From positions 62,001-126,000 of the forward strand of contig NZ_AP025509.1 in assembly GCF_024347615.1 (NCBI RefSeq): a DNA stretch of 64,000 nucleotides, read 5' to 3'. Of the stretch, positions 17,482 through 28,121 are shown piece by piece. Origin of the DNA: Vibrio splendidus (GTDB lineage Bacteria > Pseudomonadota > Gammaproteobacteria > Enterobacterales > Vibrionaceae). The notes under the pieces were generated by a model. It ran no database searches, was not told the origin of the DNA, and saw only the letters and a program-made list of their open reading frames with translations. Both the position numbers and the translations under genes were made by a program. The number at the start of each line of letters is the position of its first letter. The stretch's first letter is position 1.

Positions 17482-17718
17482 TTAGCGAACTTCTAACCCA
17501 AGGTTGTATTGCGCAAGGCAGCTACCGACATAACTAATCTTTAGTAATGCAGCCACTAAGATCGTGCTGATGTGTGCGACAATTTGAATTGGCAGTGAGA
17601 AGTGATCGGCCATAGGATAAGCAACAATAATACTGAGTAGCATAAGCAAGGCGGTGGTTGCTAGACTGAAGTTTGAAACAGAAAGTAGCGTTTGAAAGCG
17701 TTGAGTCATCGTCTTCAT
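17482..17718 (-). CDS. Small two-helix membrane protein, function unknown
   Basis: The 78 residues have two hydrophobic segments (about 15-37 and 43-62) and a short tail with one cysteine (YVGSCLAQYN). No family recognised. AGGA lies 7 bp before the ATG, which supports a real gene. Immediately upstream is a 46-bp inverted-repeat structure with an AT-rich, Fur-like centre, suggesting tight regulation, possibly by iron. The gene is convergent with the hybrid kinase gene. Confidence 0.62.
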   Translation of the reverse strand: MKTMTQRFQTLLSVSNFSLATTALLMLLSIIVAYPMADHFSLPIQIVAHISTILVAALLKISYVGSCLAQYNLGLEVR

Positions 17719-17727
17719 ATTGAATTC

Positions 17728-17773
17728 CTAATTGCTATTAATAATTATGATACTCGTTATCAATAGCAATTAG
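17728..17773 (-). promoter_or_regulatory. 12-bp inverted repeat with Fur-like centre
   Basis: CTAATTGCTATT at 17728 and AATAGCAATTAG at 17762 are perfect complements 22 bp apart. The spacer (AATTATGATACTCGTTATC in part) resembles the AT-rich, GATA/TATC-containing sites bound by Fur. It lies 10 bp upstream of the small membrane protein gene, so it could be an operator, or a stem in its leader RNA. Confidence 0.5.
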
Positions 17774-17882
17774 CGTTCCAGTTTTATTTTAATCATTAAA
17801 TCAATTGGTTAAAGTGTATTGTCAACTGTTTGAGTCATAATGACTCCGGCATCTACCGAGTCTTTATGACTCTGATGTGTAG

Positions 17883-18509
17883 TTACCACTGTCTAAATCC
17901 GCAAGTATCGATGTGGAATCGAACACCAGAATACAAACCCAGCCCAACATTATTTTTTTGCCCAAATTCAGCATGAATCTTTTTAAGTTTCACGTGTAGA
18001 TCTTCGCGAGTAATATCATTCGCAGGTACTAAGTCTAAGGCGCAGAATTCCAAGTGTTTACTTCGCAGTGCGCCGCCAGCTTGTTGATTGTAGATATTGG
18101 TTCGCTCTCCGGACACAGGGATAACAACGCCAATTTCAGGCTCAATATATTGTTGTATGTACTTAAGGGTATTGATCATGTTTGGCACATGTTTCTTATT
18201 GGGAAGGGTGAACAGGGTCGTATTACTCATTGCCCAATCCGTGCCTTGCAACAAGACTAAATGCAGAGGCATGCTCTGAGTGATGCCGTTGTCTTTGAGT
18301 TGTTGACCGATCGCTTTGACTTGATCTTGGGCGTGGTTAAGGAGCATCCAACCTCGAAATGCTGATCGGGTCGGAACCTTGTAGCCATGAACATCGACCA
18401 CGAGATCGTCATAAGTGATTTCGGTTTCTTCGGTATAAAGTTTCTCAAATTTTTCAGGGTAGGGTTGTGTCGTTGATAACGCCAAGGTAATCAGAATACT
18501 TCCGTACAT
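17883..18509 (-). CDS. Peptidase M15-like (D-Ala-D-Ala carboxypeptidase type) protein
   Basis: The 208-residue protein carries the zinc-site pattern of the M15 family in its C-terminal half: GERTNIYNQQAGGALRSKHLEF (first His of the site), ALDLVP with the conserved Asp, and SGVRFHIDTCGFRQW with the last His. This motif is shared by VanY/phage-endolysin-like enzymes that cut peptidoglycan peptides. The N-terminus (MYGSILITLALSTTQ) looks like a short or shortened signal peptide, so a periplasmic location is likely but not certain. The middle part has no recognised domain. Some members of the group are inactive relatives. It is monocistronic by spacing. Confidence 0.75.
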   Translation of the reverse strand: MYGSILITLALSTTQPYPEKFEKLYTEETEITYDDLVVDVHGYKVPTRSAFRGWMLLNHAQDQVKAIGQQLKDNGITQSMPLHLVLLQGTDWAMSNTTLFTLPNKKHVPNMINTLKYIQQYIEPEIGVVIPVSGERTNIYNQQAGGALRSKHLEFCALDLVPANDITREDLHVKLKKIHAEFGQKNNVGLGLYSGVRFHIDTCGFRQW

Positions 18510-18587
18510 AAAGTCTCTCCATCGCTAGTGTACACTCGTTATTTAGTTTGATACTGCTGTTGAGTTTCATTCATTTTGCTTAGTTAC

Positions 18588-18643
18588 GCTTAAGTCTAGA
18601 CGGTTAGGTTTAGATGCTTAAGTATAGACGCTGGAGTTTAGGT
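18588..18643. repeat. Imperfect 28-bp direct repeat, two copies
   Basis: Two adjacent 28-bp units, each beginning GCTTAAGT and continuing TAGACG, lie between the M15 peptidase gene and the terminator of the DUF496 gene. The second half of the unit is degenerate. Confidence 0.6.
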
Positions 18644-18645
18644 AC

Positions 18646-18672
18646 AAAAAAACCCACTACTAAGAGTGGGTT
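18646..18672 (-). terminator. Terminator of the DUF496 gene
   Basis: On the minus strand AACCCACT pairs with AGTGGGTT around a 6-base loop and is followed by seven T. Confidence 0.88.
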
Positions 18673-18707
18673 ACTAACATTGTTACAAGTAAATTAGCGA
18701 GGTTAGA

Positions 18708-19022
18708 TTACTTCTTACCTTGAGTTTGCTTGTCTTCTTCTGTTAGTTCACGAATGCGGCGGCTGATGTCGCGACGAGCTTTAGAGATCTCTGCACTCTT
18801 GATGATGTGATCATCAACGCGGTCTTCGTAGTCAGCTTTCATGTTTTTGATAATGCCTAAGATCTCGTCGTGAGTCATCTCTGGCTTGATGTAATCAAGT
18901 AGGTTATCAAGAAGGTCGACACGCTTGCGGTTGTCGCGAACTTTCTTTTCGTTGTCTAAAAGTTCACGCTTAAGTTTGTTCTTACGTCGTGCTTGGTTAA
19001 CAATTTCAAATACGCTGCTCAT
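18708..19022 (-). CDS. DUF496 / YeeX-like protein
   Basis: The 104-residue, highly charged, helical protein matches the DUF496 family (E. coli YeeX) over its full length, with [13 protein letters not shown] at 8 and [21 protein letters not shown] near 74. It is probably a coiled-coil cytoplasmic protein. Family members have been reported to bind DNA or associate with the nucleoid, but no firm role is established to my knowledge. It is monocistronic, with a good AGGAAAAGGA ribosome-binding region and its own terminator. Confidence 0.9.
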   Translation of the reverse strand: MSSVFEIVNQARRKNKLKRELLDNEKKVRDNRKRVDLLDNLLDYIKPEMTHDEILGIIKNMKADYEDRVDDHIIKSAEISKARRDISRRIRELTEEDKQTQGKK

Positions 19023-19217
19023 AGATTCCTTTTCCTAATCGTCAAATACGTTGTCTGGTTCTGATTAAAGCACATCAGTTAGTGTTGTAACAGTCTTTAG
19101 ATCAAAGCAAAAGTAAGGTTGTATAATTATTCGGCACTCTCGCTAAAGTGCGATTGTTTTTATCTAACTGTTCAAGTTAGTATCCAGTATAGACACGGCA
19201 TTGATACGAAATGTGAA

Positions 19218-19418
19218 ATGAATCAACAACAACTGGAAACAGAAGATTTGGGCGACGATGTCACTGAACCTTCGGCAGAGCAAAACAAGCTTCGTGATGC
19301 GTATGTACAAGAACGTACTTATTTGGAAGTCGTGGAAATAGAGCTAAATCGTTCTAAGATCATAATGATTGATGAACAAGGCAGAAAGAAACGAGTACCG
19401 ATTTTGTCTGAGCATTAG
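19218..19418 (+). CDS. Small conserved-looking acidic protein, function unknown
   Basis: The frame is open from 19119, but the sequence becomes protein-like only at the ATG at 19218 (MNQQQLETEDLGDD), giving 66 residues. The C-terminal half, with YLEVVEIELNRSKIIMIDEQGRKKRVP in outline, is amphipathic. No domain recognised. It lies 63 bp before yceH on the same strand and may be cotranscribed with it. Ribosome-binding site is weak. Confidence 0.5.
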   Translation: MNQQQLETEDLGDDVTEPSAEQNKLRDAYVQERTYLEVVEIELNRSKIIMIDEQGRKKRVPILSEH

Positions 19419-19481
19419 CCATTACTGGCTGCATTGTTAAATGTTGAGATGGAATTATCAAAATAATAAAAAGGAAAAACG

Positions 19482-20138
19482 ATGAACACAGTACTTTCCC
19501 CAATTGAAGCGAGAATTATCGGTTGCTTGATCGAGAAAGAAGTCACTACCCCGGATCATTACCCGTTAACGTTAAACAGCTTAACGACTGCATGTAACCA
19601 AAAGAGTAACCGTGAGCCAGTTCTCTCTCTGTCTGAGTCGGACGTTTTAGATGCGGTTGATGGTTTGATAGCTCGCCGCATGGTGAGTGATGAGAGCAGC
19701 TTCAATAGCCGTGTTAATAAGTATCAGCATCGTTTCTGTAATACTGAATTTGGGGATTTGCAATTTACAGAGCAAGAGCGCGCAATCATCTGCTGTATGC
19801 TGCTTCGCGGGGCGCAAACTCCTGGCGAACTGCGCACTCGTACTGGTCGTCTTGCTAATTTTAGTGATGTGAAAGAGGTTGAAGCGACACTCGATAAATT
19901 AGCCGTAAGAGAAGCGGGTGCTTTAGTCGTGAAGCTACCACGTGAAGCGGGTAAACGTGAATCACGCTACCAGCACTTATTGAGTGGTGAAGTGGATGTT
20001 GAAGCGTTTGCGACGGCATCGGTAAGTACGGCTGCTCCCTCTGCGACAAGCGAAAAGTTTGAAGAGCTTGAATCAGAAGTCGCAAGCCTACGTGAAGAAG
20101 TGGCAGAGCTTAAGGCTCTGGTTGAATCACTGCTTTAG
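19482..20138 (+). CDS. yceH: YceH family protein (DUF480)
   Basis: The 218 residues match YceH from the start ([30 protein letters not shown]), with the second winged-helix half beginning at [29 protein letters not shown]. The fold is two winged-helix domains, so DNA or protein binding is expected; the role is unproven. A C-terminal coiled-coil tail ([26 protein letters not shown] in outline) is clear. AAGGAAAAACG precedes the ATG. The next gene starts directly after the stop codon, so they form an operon. Confidence 0.93.
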   Translation: MNTVLSPIEARIIGCLIEKEVTTPDHYPLTLNSLTTACNQKSNREPVLSLSESDVLDAVDGLIARRMVSDESSFNSRVNKYQHRFCNTEFGDLQFTEQERAIICCMLLRGAQTPGELRTRTGRLANFSDVKEVEATLDKLAVREAGALVVKLPREAGKRESRYQHLLSGEVDVEAFATASVSTAAPSATSEKFEELESEVASLREEVAELKALVESLL

Positions 20139-20453
20139 ATGTCTGAGTCTGATAAAAATGCGGATTGGGTCGTGTACTTAATCCGCAATCGTCACAATGC
20201 CCTTTATTGTGGCGTGACGAATAATTTAGAGCGTCGATTTGAACAACATCAAACGGGTAAAGGTGCCAAAGCGTTAAAAGGTAAAGGCCCACTTAAGCTA
20301 GTTTGGAGTTTTGGTGTTGGATCAAAAAGTGAGGCGTTGAAAACCGAATACGCGATCAAACAACTACCAAAATCTCGCAAAGAAAAATTGGTATCACTCA
20401 AACTAATTATTGAGTGGCAACAAGACAGAATTCAATATATCGAAGTCTCATAA
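20139..20453 (+). CDS. GIY-YIG nuclease-like protein (YhbQ/UPF0213 type)
   Basis: The ATG directly abuts the yceH stop, so translation is coupled. The 104 residues carry the GIY-YIG core as WVVYLIRNRHNALYCGVTNN followed by LERRFEQHQTGKGAKALKGK, as in the YhbQ/Slx1-like single-domain group. The family cleaves or binds branched DNA; the role of these small proteins is little known. The catalytic Arg (in LERRF) is present. Length is normal for the family. Confidence 0.9.
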   Translation: MSESDKNADWVVYLIRNRHNALYCGVTNNLERRFEQHQTGKGAKALKGKGPLKLVWSFGVGSKSEALKTEYAIKQLPKSRKEKLVSLKLIIEWQQDRIQYIEVS

Positions 20454-21855
<1,402 letters not shown>

Positions 21856-21856
<1 letters not shown>

Positions 21857-24426
21857 TGAAGAAAAGCTACGCCAGTACACCTAGGAACACCTTAGCTAAA
21901 CTCATTACACGTATCATTATTTTAGTGATAGGCGTGATGGCACTTGGCGTACTTATTCATAATTATGAAACCAGCAGTAATATCGTAAAGCAAGAGACGA
22001 ATCGAACGGTCCAGCAAACCTCTAGCTTGATCCAAAATATGTTTGATTACCGTTTGTCGGTGCTGCAAATCCATCAAGACAGTAGCTCACATAGTGAAAC
22101 ACTCAGAGAGTATTTTGATACCCACAATGAAGAGGCTCTGAGTTATTTCTTTTTTGGTGTTGACCAAAGAGAGCCGGATCATGCGCCGGATCTTCGCTTT
22201 GTTTCTACTCATGACGGTCTGGCCTGGGAAGATGGCAACGGTCAGTTTTATGGATTGGATGAGTCCAACCTAAAACATATCTCTGATGAGGTTTCATTTA
22301 GTAGTAACTGGCATTTCATTAAAGTGATAACCGATATTGGTAAGCGTCATTTGTTGGCTCGCCGAACCCCTATTGTGGATAACAAAACAGGGGAGGTTCT
22401 TGGTCAGCTCTATATCGCGATCGTACTTGATAACAATTTCTCTCTGGCTGAGTCTATTCAGAAGGGCAGCAACTGCGAAAATATTGTTATCGAAGCGCAC
22501 GGTACACCGGTTACGTCGACATTCAGTGGCGATGAAAGTTACACAATAACGGACATCCTCAACTACAAAATGTACGAGCAACTGCCTCGTCATTTCGTCA
22601 CCATCGCGACCATTAAGATCAATGCCGTTGAAACGCCCCTTACCATTCGAGCTGTCCAAAAGAACACTAACTTCATTGCCTTAGAAGAGAACTATGAGCG
22701 TGCGATCATTGTTGTGATTGTGGTGATCATATTGATGTCTTTCTTTGCGAGAGCTTGGATTCAAAGAAAGGTGGCGGCTGAACTCGATAAGTTGATGGAC
22801 TTTACTCGCTCAGCAAGTGACGGCGAAGAGTACAACAAGTTCGATGGCTCCAACATTTTCGAGTTTCATCATATTGGTTGCACCCTTGAGGATACTTTTG
22901 AACGTTTATCTGAACAGAACCAAAAATTCCAAGATCTCTTTAACTTTGCTCATTCACCTATCTTGGTTTGGTCTGATAAAGGTGACTTAATTCAGATGAA
23001 CCCCGCTGCTCGTATGGCGCTATTTGACGCCGATGATAACTACGGAGCGGTGGCTCAAGAGTTTGAGCATCGCATGCTACCGAATATCCATATGGTGGTT
23101 CAAGGTTCAAAGCTGACGGGCATTAACGTTCCCATTGGTGAAAAGGTGTTTCGCTGGAACATGTCTGCTATTCGTGTGGAACATGGCATTACCGGTGTCG
23201 TGGTACAAGGCCAAGACATTACTAAGCTCATTGAAGCTGAGAGGCAGGCTGATCGAGCAAGAGAAGAAGCTGAGCACCTTGCGAATGTGCGGGCTGATTT
23301 CCTCGCAAAGATGAGCCATGAGATTCGTACACCGCTTAACGGTATTCTTGGTGTTTCTCAGTTGCTAAAGCGCTCTATACACAGTGAAGATAACCGTGAA
23401 CAGGTGGATGTACTTTGTAATAGTGCGGAACATTTGCTGGCGGTACTTAACGATATCTTGGACTTCTCAAAGATAGAGCAGGGGCAGTTCAATATTCAAA
23501 AGAAAGACTTCCGCTTGGGGGAACTGGTTAATACATTAGACAGTATCTATCGTCCGCTTTGTGGCGATAAATCGATCGCATTTACTATTGTGAATCACTT
23601 GGCTGATGACATTGAAATAAACACCGACCAAGTGCGCCTGAATCAAATCATGTTTAACTTGGTGAGTAACGCTCTTAAGTTCACTCACCAAGGCGGTATT
23701 TCCGTTAGTTTTGAACTCGAAAGTATCTTTAACTCAGACCATGCGAGTTTGATCGTTCGAGTGAAAGATACCGGTATTGGTATTGATGAAAGCAAGATTG
23801 ACGCTGTGTTTGAACCCTTTGTTCAAGCAGAAGAGACCACGACTCGTGAATATGGTGGGACAGGGCTGGGCCTAACGATTGTAAAAAATCTGATCGATAT
23901 GCTGGAAGGGGACATTCAAGTCCGCAGTGAGATAAACCAAGGTTCGGAGTTCATTATAGAAATTCCAGTGGAAGTGCACTCTAAGCCGCTATTGGACATG
24001 AAGCAACAAGCCGATATCGAACCAGAGGCGTTGTTTAGTCGATCTTTGAACGTATTGCTGGTGGAAGACAATCACACCAATGCCTTTATTGCGCAGGCTT
24101 TCTGTAAAAAATATGGCATGGTAGTTACTTGGGCAAAAGATGGCTTAGAAGCGCTAGAAATGGCTAAGGCGACAACCTATGATCTTATTTTGATGGATAA
24201 CCAACTTCCCAATCTTGGTGGCGTTGAAACTACTCAGCAACTTAGGAATGATATTGGCGTTACGGCCCCGATTTATGCGTGTACCGCGGATGCTCAAGCG
24301 TCGACAAGAGACAGCTTTATGGCTGCTGGGGCTAATTACGTGATTGTAAAACCCATTAAAGAAGAGTCGCTACACCATGCATTTGTTCATTTTAAAAACT
24401 CAAATTGGGATGTAACGAACTACTGA
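21856..24426 (+). CDS. luxQ: AI-2 sensor hybrid histidine kinase/phosphatase LuxQ
   Basis: LuxQ is the inner-membrane partner of LuxP: a kinase at low AI-2 and a phosphatase at high AI-2, passing phosphate through LuxU to LuxO. In 856 residues: membrane segment 15-35; periplasmic double-PAS region; membrane segment 283-299; a cytoplasmic PAS-like segment at about 360-455; HisKA with His488 in [15 protein letters not shown]; HATPase with DTGIGIDE (638) and GGTGLGLTI (667); receiver with Asp781 in LILMDNQLPN. Both phospho-sites are four positions earlier than in V. harveyi LuxQ (492, 785, from memory). The start overlaps the luxP stop by 1 bp. Confidence 0.97.
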
Positions 24427-24487
24427 TCTAAACCTTTGAAAGTGCGTTAGAACAAGTGCTGTGAATAAACTTTACTTGAACACGCAT

Positions 24488-25147
24488 TTATACAAAGCCG
24501 GCAACAAATGCTTGCTCCAACAGCAGCGTTTTTAACTCGTCACTCATATCTAGGTGTTCAGGGAACTGAATGCCTAATAGCCAACCTTGGCCTTGTCTTT
24601 TTTTACTCACTACGTTGTAGACCAGTTCGTTATCTAAGTACTCAGTTAAGATAGAGTTTACTTGTATCTTCCAACCGACATCGATATCTGATTGCTGGGT
24701 AATATAGACGCCACAGCCTGAGACTGAAAAATCGACCAGAGTGGCATCTAATGACAAAGTATCAAAGGTAACTTCACAGCTGAGTCGTACCTTATATCTT
24801 TCGTGTTCACGGATAGGCTTGGTCGCAAAGCTTGAAGGCGGACGAAGGAAAATAAGGTGTGCTGGCGAGGTGATATGAGCCAGTACGTTGGTTTTAAACG
24901 CGACAATGTGTCCAAGTTCGGTGTCGGTGATGGCACGAACAATAATATCCACGTTGATGAGTTTTCTGAGTGTCAGTGCTTCTGTCGCTTTTTGTGACAG
25001 CTCAAGGACAAGGTATTGTTCTTCTTTGTGTCCGATATAGAGTGTACTGATCTGGATCGAGTCGTCTGGGCCAAATTCTAATACACCTGCTGTTTTTGTA
25101 CCTGGTTTGAGGTATCTAAACAGTTCTAAGTTTTTATCTTTATGCAT
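24488..25147 (-). CDS. PilZ-domain c-di-GMP-binding protein, YcgR-like
   Basis: The 219 residues have an N-terminal YcgR_2-like domain (about 1-100) and a C-terminal PilZ domain. Both c-di-GMP contacts are visible: RxxxR at Arg113-Arg117 and DxSxxG at Asp139-Gly144 (DFSVSGCG). Proteins of this layout slow the flagellar motor or act on other surface functions when c-di-GMP is high. It is convergent with luxQ, and no flagellar gene is near, so its partner is open. In vibrios the relatives are the Plz proteins; I cannot say which one this is. Confidence 0.87.
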   Translation of the reverse strand: MHKDKNLELFRYLKPGTKTAGVLEFGPDDSIQISTLYIGHKEEQYLVLELSQKATEALTLRKLINVDIIVRAITDTELGHIVAFKTNVLAHITSPAHLIFLRPPSSFATKPIREHERYKVRLSCEVTFDTLSLDATLVDFSVSGCGVYITQQSDIDVGWKIQVNSILTEYLDNELVYNVVSKKRQGQGWLLGIQFPEHLDMSDELKTLLLEQAFVAGFV

Positions 25148-25341
25148 ATTCGTTACTGAACAATGTTAATCGTCTGATAAAATAATATAACGTCCTGATA
25201 AAACTATGTCATTAGTTTCATTGAGGTAATTTGCAGTATTCGTTCAAAAAGTGAATCGCTGTCCCAAGTAAACAACGGCTTACTCTTGTCGTAAAACAAG
25301 ATACACTGCTGACAGATATATACTTGATGGAGAAATAGTAA

Positions 25342-25692
25342 ATGGAACTGGAAACCTTATTAAATACTCTGGCTGAAACCCCAGAAAGCGTACAATTTGA
25401 AGATACAATGCAAGTGATCGAAGCTCACTATGTTTTTGCGGAGAGTGAATTTCGCAATGGTGAAGTGGTGAATACCGCAGGGCAGAATAATGGTTCGTGT
25501 AAGATTTTTGCTTTTGGTTTAGAGCAAGGTTTATCAGCGGAGCAAACACTTGCTTGTTTTGGTCAATTTTATCGTAACGACGTGCTAGGCTTTCCAGAGA
25601 ACACCGACCATCAAAATATTCGTAACTTCATGGTTCATGGTTGGAACGGTATACAGTTTTCTCAGCCTGCGCTGGTTGCAAAAACGAAGTAG
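25342..25692 (+). CDS. HopJ type III effector-family protein
   Basis: The 116-residue protein matches the HopJ family along its full length (TMQVIEAHYVFAESEFRNG near 28, NNGSCKIFAFGLEQGLS near 56, VLGFPENTDHQNIRNFM near 86). The family is named after a Pseudomonas effector but is widespread in free-living gamma-proteobacteria with no type III secretion context, as here. The role in such species is unknown and an effector function should not be assumed. It is followed by a clear terminator. Confidence 0.88.
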   Translation: MELETLLNTLAETPESVQFEDTMQVIEAHYVFAESEFRNGEVVNTAGQNNGSCKIFAFGLEQGLSAEQTLACFGQFYRNDVLGFPENTDHQNIRNFMVHGWNGIQFSQPALVAKTK

Positions 25693-25722
25693 GCACTAAC
25701 CAAATAAATCTCAGTACTTTTG

Positions 25723-25750
25723 AAGCGAGAAGCAATCTCTCGCTTTTTTG
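25723..25750 (+). terminator. Terminator of the HopJ-family gene
   Basis: AAGCGAGA pairs with TCTCGCTT across a 7-base loop and runs straight into six T. Confidence 0.9.
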
Positions 25751-25808
25751 TCTATGTTGAACCGGTACGTAACCTGCGGAATAGGTTCTAAACTACTGAA
25801 CAGGTAAC

Positions 25809-26117
25809 CTACTGAATAGGCAGTTCAGACAAGCATTTACGGCACAGACATACTCCAGCTTTTGGAATATCGCTAGTATCACGCTTTTCTAGCTCAAAAC
25901 ACCAACACGTCTCTTTACCCGCACTGATATCGCATTGAGCTGGCTCATTACACTGCGGACATTGGTGAGTCGAACTAACACCAGTAAGATTATCCATAAC
26001 TGACGTTTGCTCTTCTTCAGATAAGCCTTTCCAGCCTATAATTTCATCCATTGTTCGAAAGCAGCCACTGCACATTCCGCCATTATTTTTACAAGCCGCT
26101 CGGCAAGGTGTTTTCAT
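25809..26117 (-). CDS. DUF1289 plus cysteine-rich CWC-type protein
   Basis: Residues 1-45 follow the DUF1289 pattern (CRAACKNNGGMCSGCFRTMDEIIGW), with four cysteines that probably bind a metal. Residues 50-100 are a separate cysteine-rich CWC-like module (CPQCNEPAQCDISAGKETCWCF and a final CLCRKCLSEL). Twelve or more cysteines in 102 residues imply zinc or iron-sulfur binding. The two modules are usually short separate proteins, so this looks like a fusion. Function unknown. Confidence 0.78.
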   Translation of the reverse strand: MKTPCRAACKNNGGMCSGCFRTMDEIIGWKGLSEEEQTSVMDNLTGVSSTHQCPQCNEPAQCDISAGKETCWCFELEKRDTSDIPKAGVCLCRKCLSELPIQ

Positions 26118-26276
26118 TTATCTAACCTGTGATTCATTTGGGCTGAAATGTAGCATATTTGTTTGCCTATTAAGAGCCGTTAGGCTAAGAAATTACTCAG
26201 TTAAATTTAGAAATGACCTCGTAATTTTTAGGCTTTTCATGTAGCATCTCGCCCCTTTTGTTGAGTGGGGGATATT

Positions 26277-27629
26277 ATGTTTATTGGATTTGATTATGGA
26301 ACAGCGAACTGTTCTGTCGCGGCTATGGTTGATGGAAAACCAAGCCTGTTACCGCTAGAAGGTAACAACCACTATATTCCCTCAACCGTGTTTGCGCCTA
26401 CTCGTGAAAGTGTTTCTGAGCATCTATTTCGCCATTTGAATATCAAACCGAGTGATGCGGTTGGTGAGCAAGTGTTACGACGTGCTATTGCTTTGAATCG
26501 AGAAGAGAGTATTGATTTGGTGCCAGAAGATATGGCGTTTGGTCAGGCGGCGTTGGATCTTTACTTAGAAGACCCTCGCGATGTTTATTACGTAAAATCC
26601 CCTAAGTCTTTTCTTGGCGCAAGTGGGTTGCATGATGTTCAGGTGAGTTTCTTCGAAGATTTAGTGTGCGCCATGATGGCAAATATTAAACACCAAGCAG
26701 AACTCACGACTCAAGAGCAGATCAAACAAGCTGTTATCGGTCGACCAATTAACTTCCACGGTCGAGGTGGTGAAGAAGCAAACCGACAAGCTGAAGACAT
26801 ACTCTCACGCGCAGCTAAGCGTGCAGGCTTCCTTGATATCGCTTTTCAATTTGAACCAGTAGCCGCAGGCCTTGATTACGAAAGTACCCTGACTGAAAAT
26901 CAAACGGTATTGGTTGTGGATATTGGCGGTGGTACCACCGATTGCTCATTGCTAGAAATGGGGCCAACTTGGTCGGGTAAAGCGGACCGAACCCAGAGCT
27001 TGTTAGCTCACAGCGGTCAAAGGGTAGGGGGTAATGACCTTGATATCTACCTTGCCTTCAAACAATTGATGTCACCTTTTGGTATGGGCAGCAAAGGCAT
27101 TTCGGGTATCGATATGCCACTGACTCAATTCTGGAATCCAATTGCGATCAATAATGTCGAAGCTCAAAAGAACTTCTATTCTCGCGAAAACCTAGCGGCC
27201 TTGAAGTTACTTCGTAAAGAAGCTTCAGACCCTCAAAAGCTAGAGCGTTTGATGAGGGTTTATCATGACACTCTAGGCTATAGCATTGTACGCAGAGCGG
27301 AAGAAGCCAAGATTGCACTAGCAGAATCTTCTCAATATCGAGCCGCGATTAATGTTGCTTCTGAATTGGTCGAAGTGGACATTTCCGTTGAGCAGATGGT
27401 GGAAGCTATTGAATCGCCAAAGTCTAAGATGATTGAGTTGGTTAAAGAAGCCATGCAACAAGGCCAGAAAAAGCCAGACGTAATTTACATGACGGGTGGT
27501 TCAGCTCGTTCACCTATACTTCGTGAAGCCGTACAACAAGCATTGCCGAACGTACCGATCGTGAGCGGTAACTACTTCGGTTCAGTAACCTCAGGTTTAG
27601 CTCGTTGGGCTGAGGTTTGCTTCAAATAA
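26277..27629 (+). CDS. yegD: Hsp70-family chaperone-like ATPase YegD
   Basis: The 450-residue protein has only the actin-like ATPase half of Hsp70: phosphate-1 motif FIGFDYGTANCSVA, phosphate-2 motif VVDIGGGTTDCSLLE and adenosine motif MTGGSARSP. The substrate-binding domain is absent, as in E. coli YegD. I start it at the ATG at 26277, 5 bp after GGGGGA and matching YegD's MFIGFDYGTANCSVA; the upstream GTG at 26265 is inside the ribosome-binding site. Cytoplasmic; substrate unknown. A strong terminator follows. Confidence 0.93.
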   Translation: MFIGFDYGTANCSVAAMVDGKPSLLPLEGNNHYIPSTVFAPTRESVSEHLFRHLNIKPSDAVGEQVLRRAIALNREESIDLVPEDMAFGQAALDLYLEDPRDVYYVKSPKSFLGASGLHDVQVSFFEDLVCAMMANIKHQAELTTQEQIKQAVIGRPINFHGRGGEEANRQAEDILSRAAKRAGFLDIAFQFEPVAAGLDYESTLTENQTVLVVDIGGGTTDCSLLEMGPTWSGKADRTQSLLAHSGQRVGGNDLDIYLAFKQLMSPFGMGSKGISGIDMPLTQFWNPIAINNVEAQKNFYSRENLAALKLLRKEASDPQKLERLMRVYHDTLGYSIVRRAEEAKIALAESSQYRAAINVASELVEVDISVEQMVEAIESPKSKMIELVKEAMQQGQKKPDVIYMTGGSARSPILREAVQQALPNVPIVSGNYFGSVTSGLARWAEVCFK

Positions 27630-27650
27630 GAGTCCAATGATGAGTTATGA

Positions 27651-27686
27651 AGGGCAACCAGTCGCTGATTGGTTGCCCTTTTTTTG
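27651..27686 (+). terminator. Terminator of yegD
   Basis: AGGGCAACCA pairs with TGGTTGCCCT and is followed by seven T. Confidence 0.92.
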
Positions 27687-28121
27687 TGTTTTCTCTAGTG
27701 AAATTTTAATTGAGCGATTTTTTCTAGCTTAAATCGAGAATTGTTTCACAAAGCTAAATATTTCAACTCACTTCATCATGTTACAAAATGTTTCAATGTC
27801 GAGGGTGTATCTCTCGATGGTCTGATGAGTGATTTATCAATTTGATTTTTAATGCTTATTTGTTGACTATAAAATCAAAAATATCCGAAGCTTTTGTCTA
27901 AAAAGATAAAAAAGATCACCAGTAATTATCTGCTTATCTTATTGTTTTAAAGTTATTTTTTTCTTTTTATAGTGCGATTTTTTTTATTTTATATATTTTA
28001 ATGCAACTTTTTTGTCATTCGTATATTAGTGTTTGCCTACTTGTTAAATGCAGGTAACAACTTCTCCGTAAGCACGAGGTTGTTAGTGAATAACTCACCC
28101 AGTTACATAATGGATATGACA
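27687..28121 (+). other. AT-rich leader and promoter region of the porin gene
   Basis: About 435 bp without a gene. The stretch 27860-28020 is extremely AT-rich, with T- and A-runs. Such regions upstream of vibrio porins are typical sites for nucleoid proteins and several regulators, but I see no specific operator. An open frame from a GTG at 28029 leads into the porin; it is not coding, because a signal peptide starts at 28122. Confidence 0.55.

Noticed and set aside
25342..25692. HopJ-family gene as evidence for type III secretion
   Set aside because: The family is widespread in non-pathogens and no secretion genes are in the window.
28029..28121. Upstream extension of the porin reading frame
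   Set aside because: The signal peptide begins at 28122; the added 31 residues would precede it and lack protein character.
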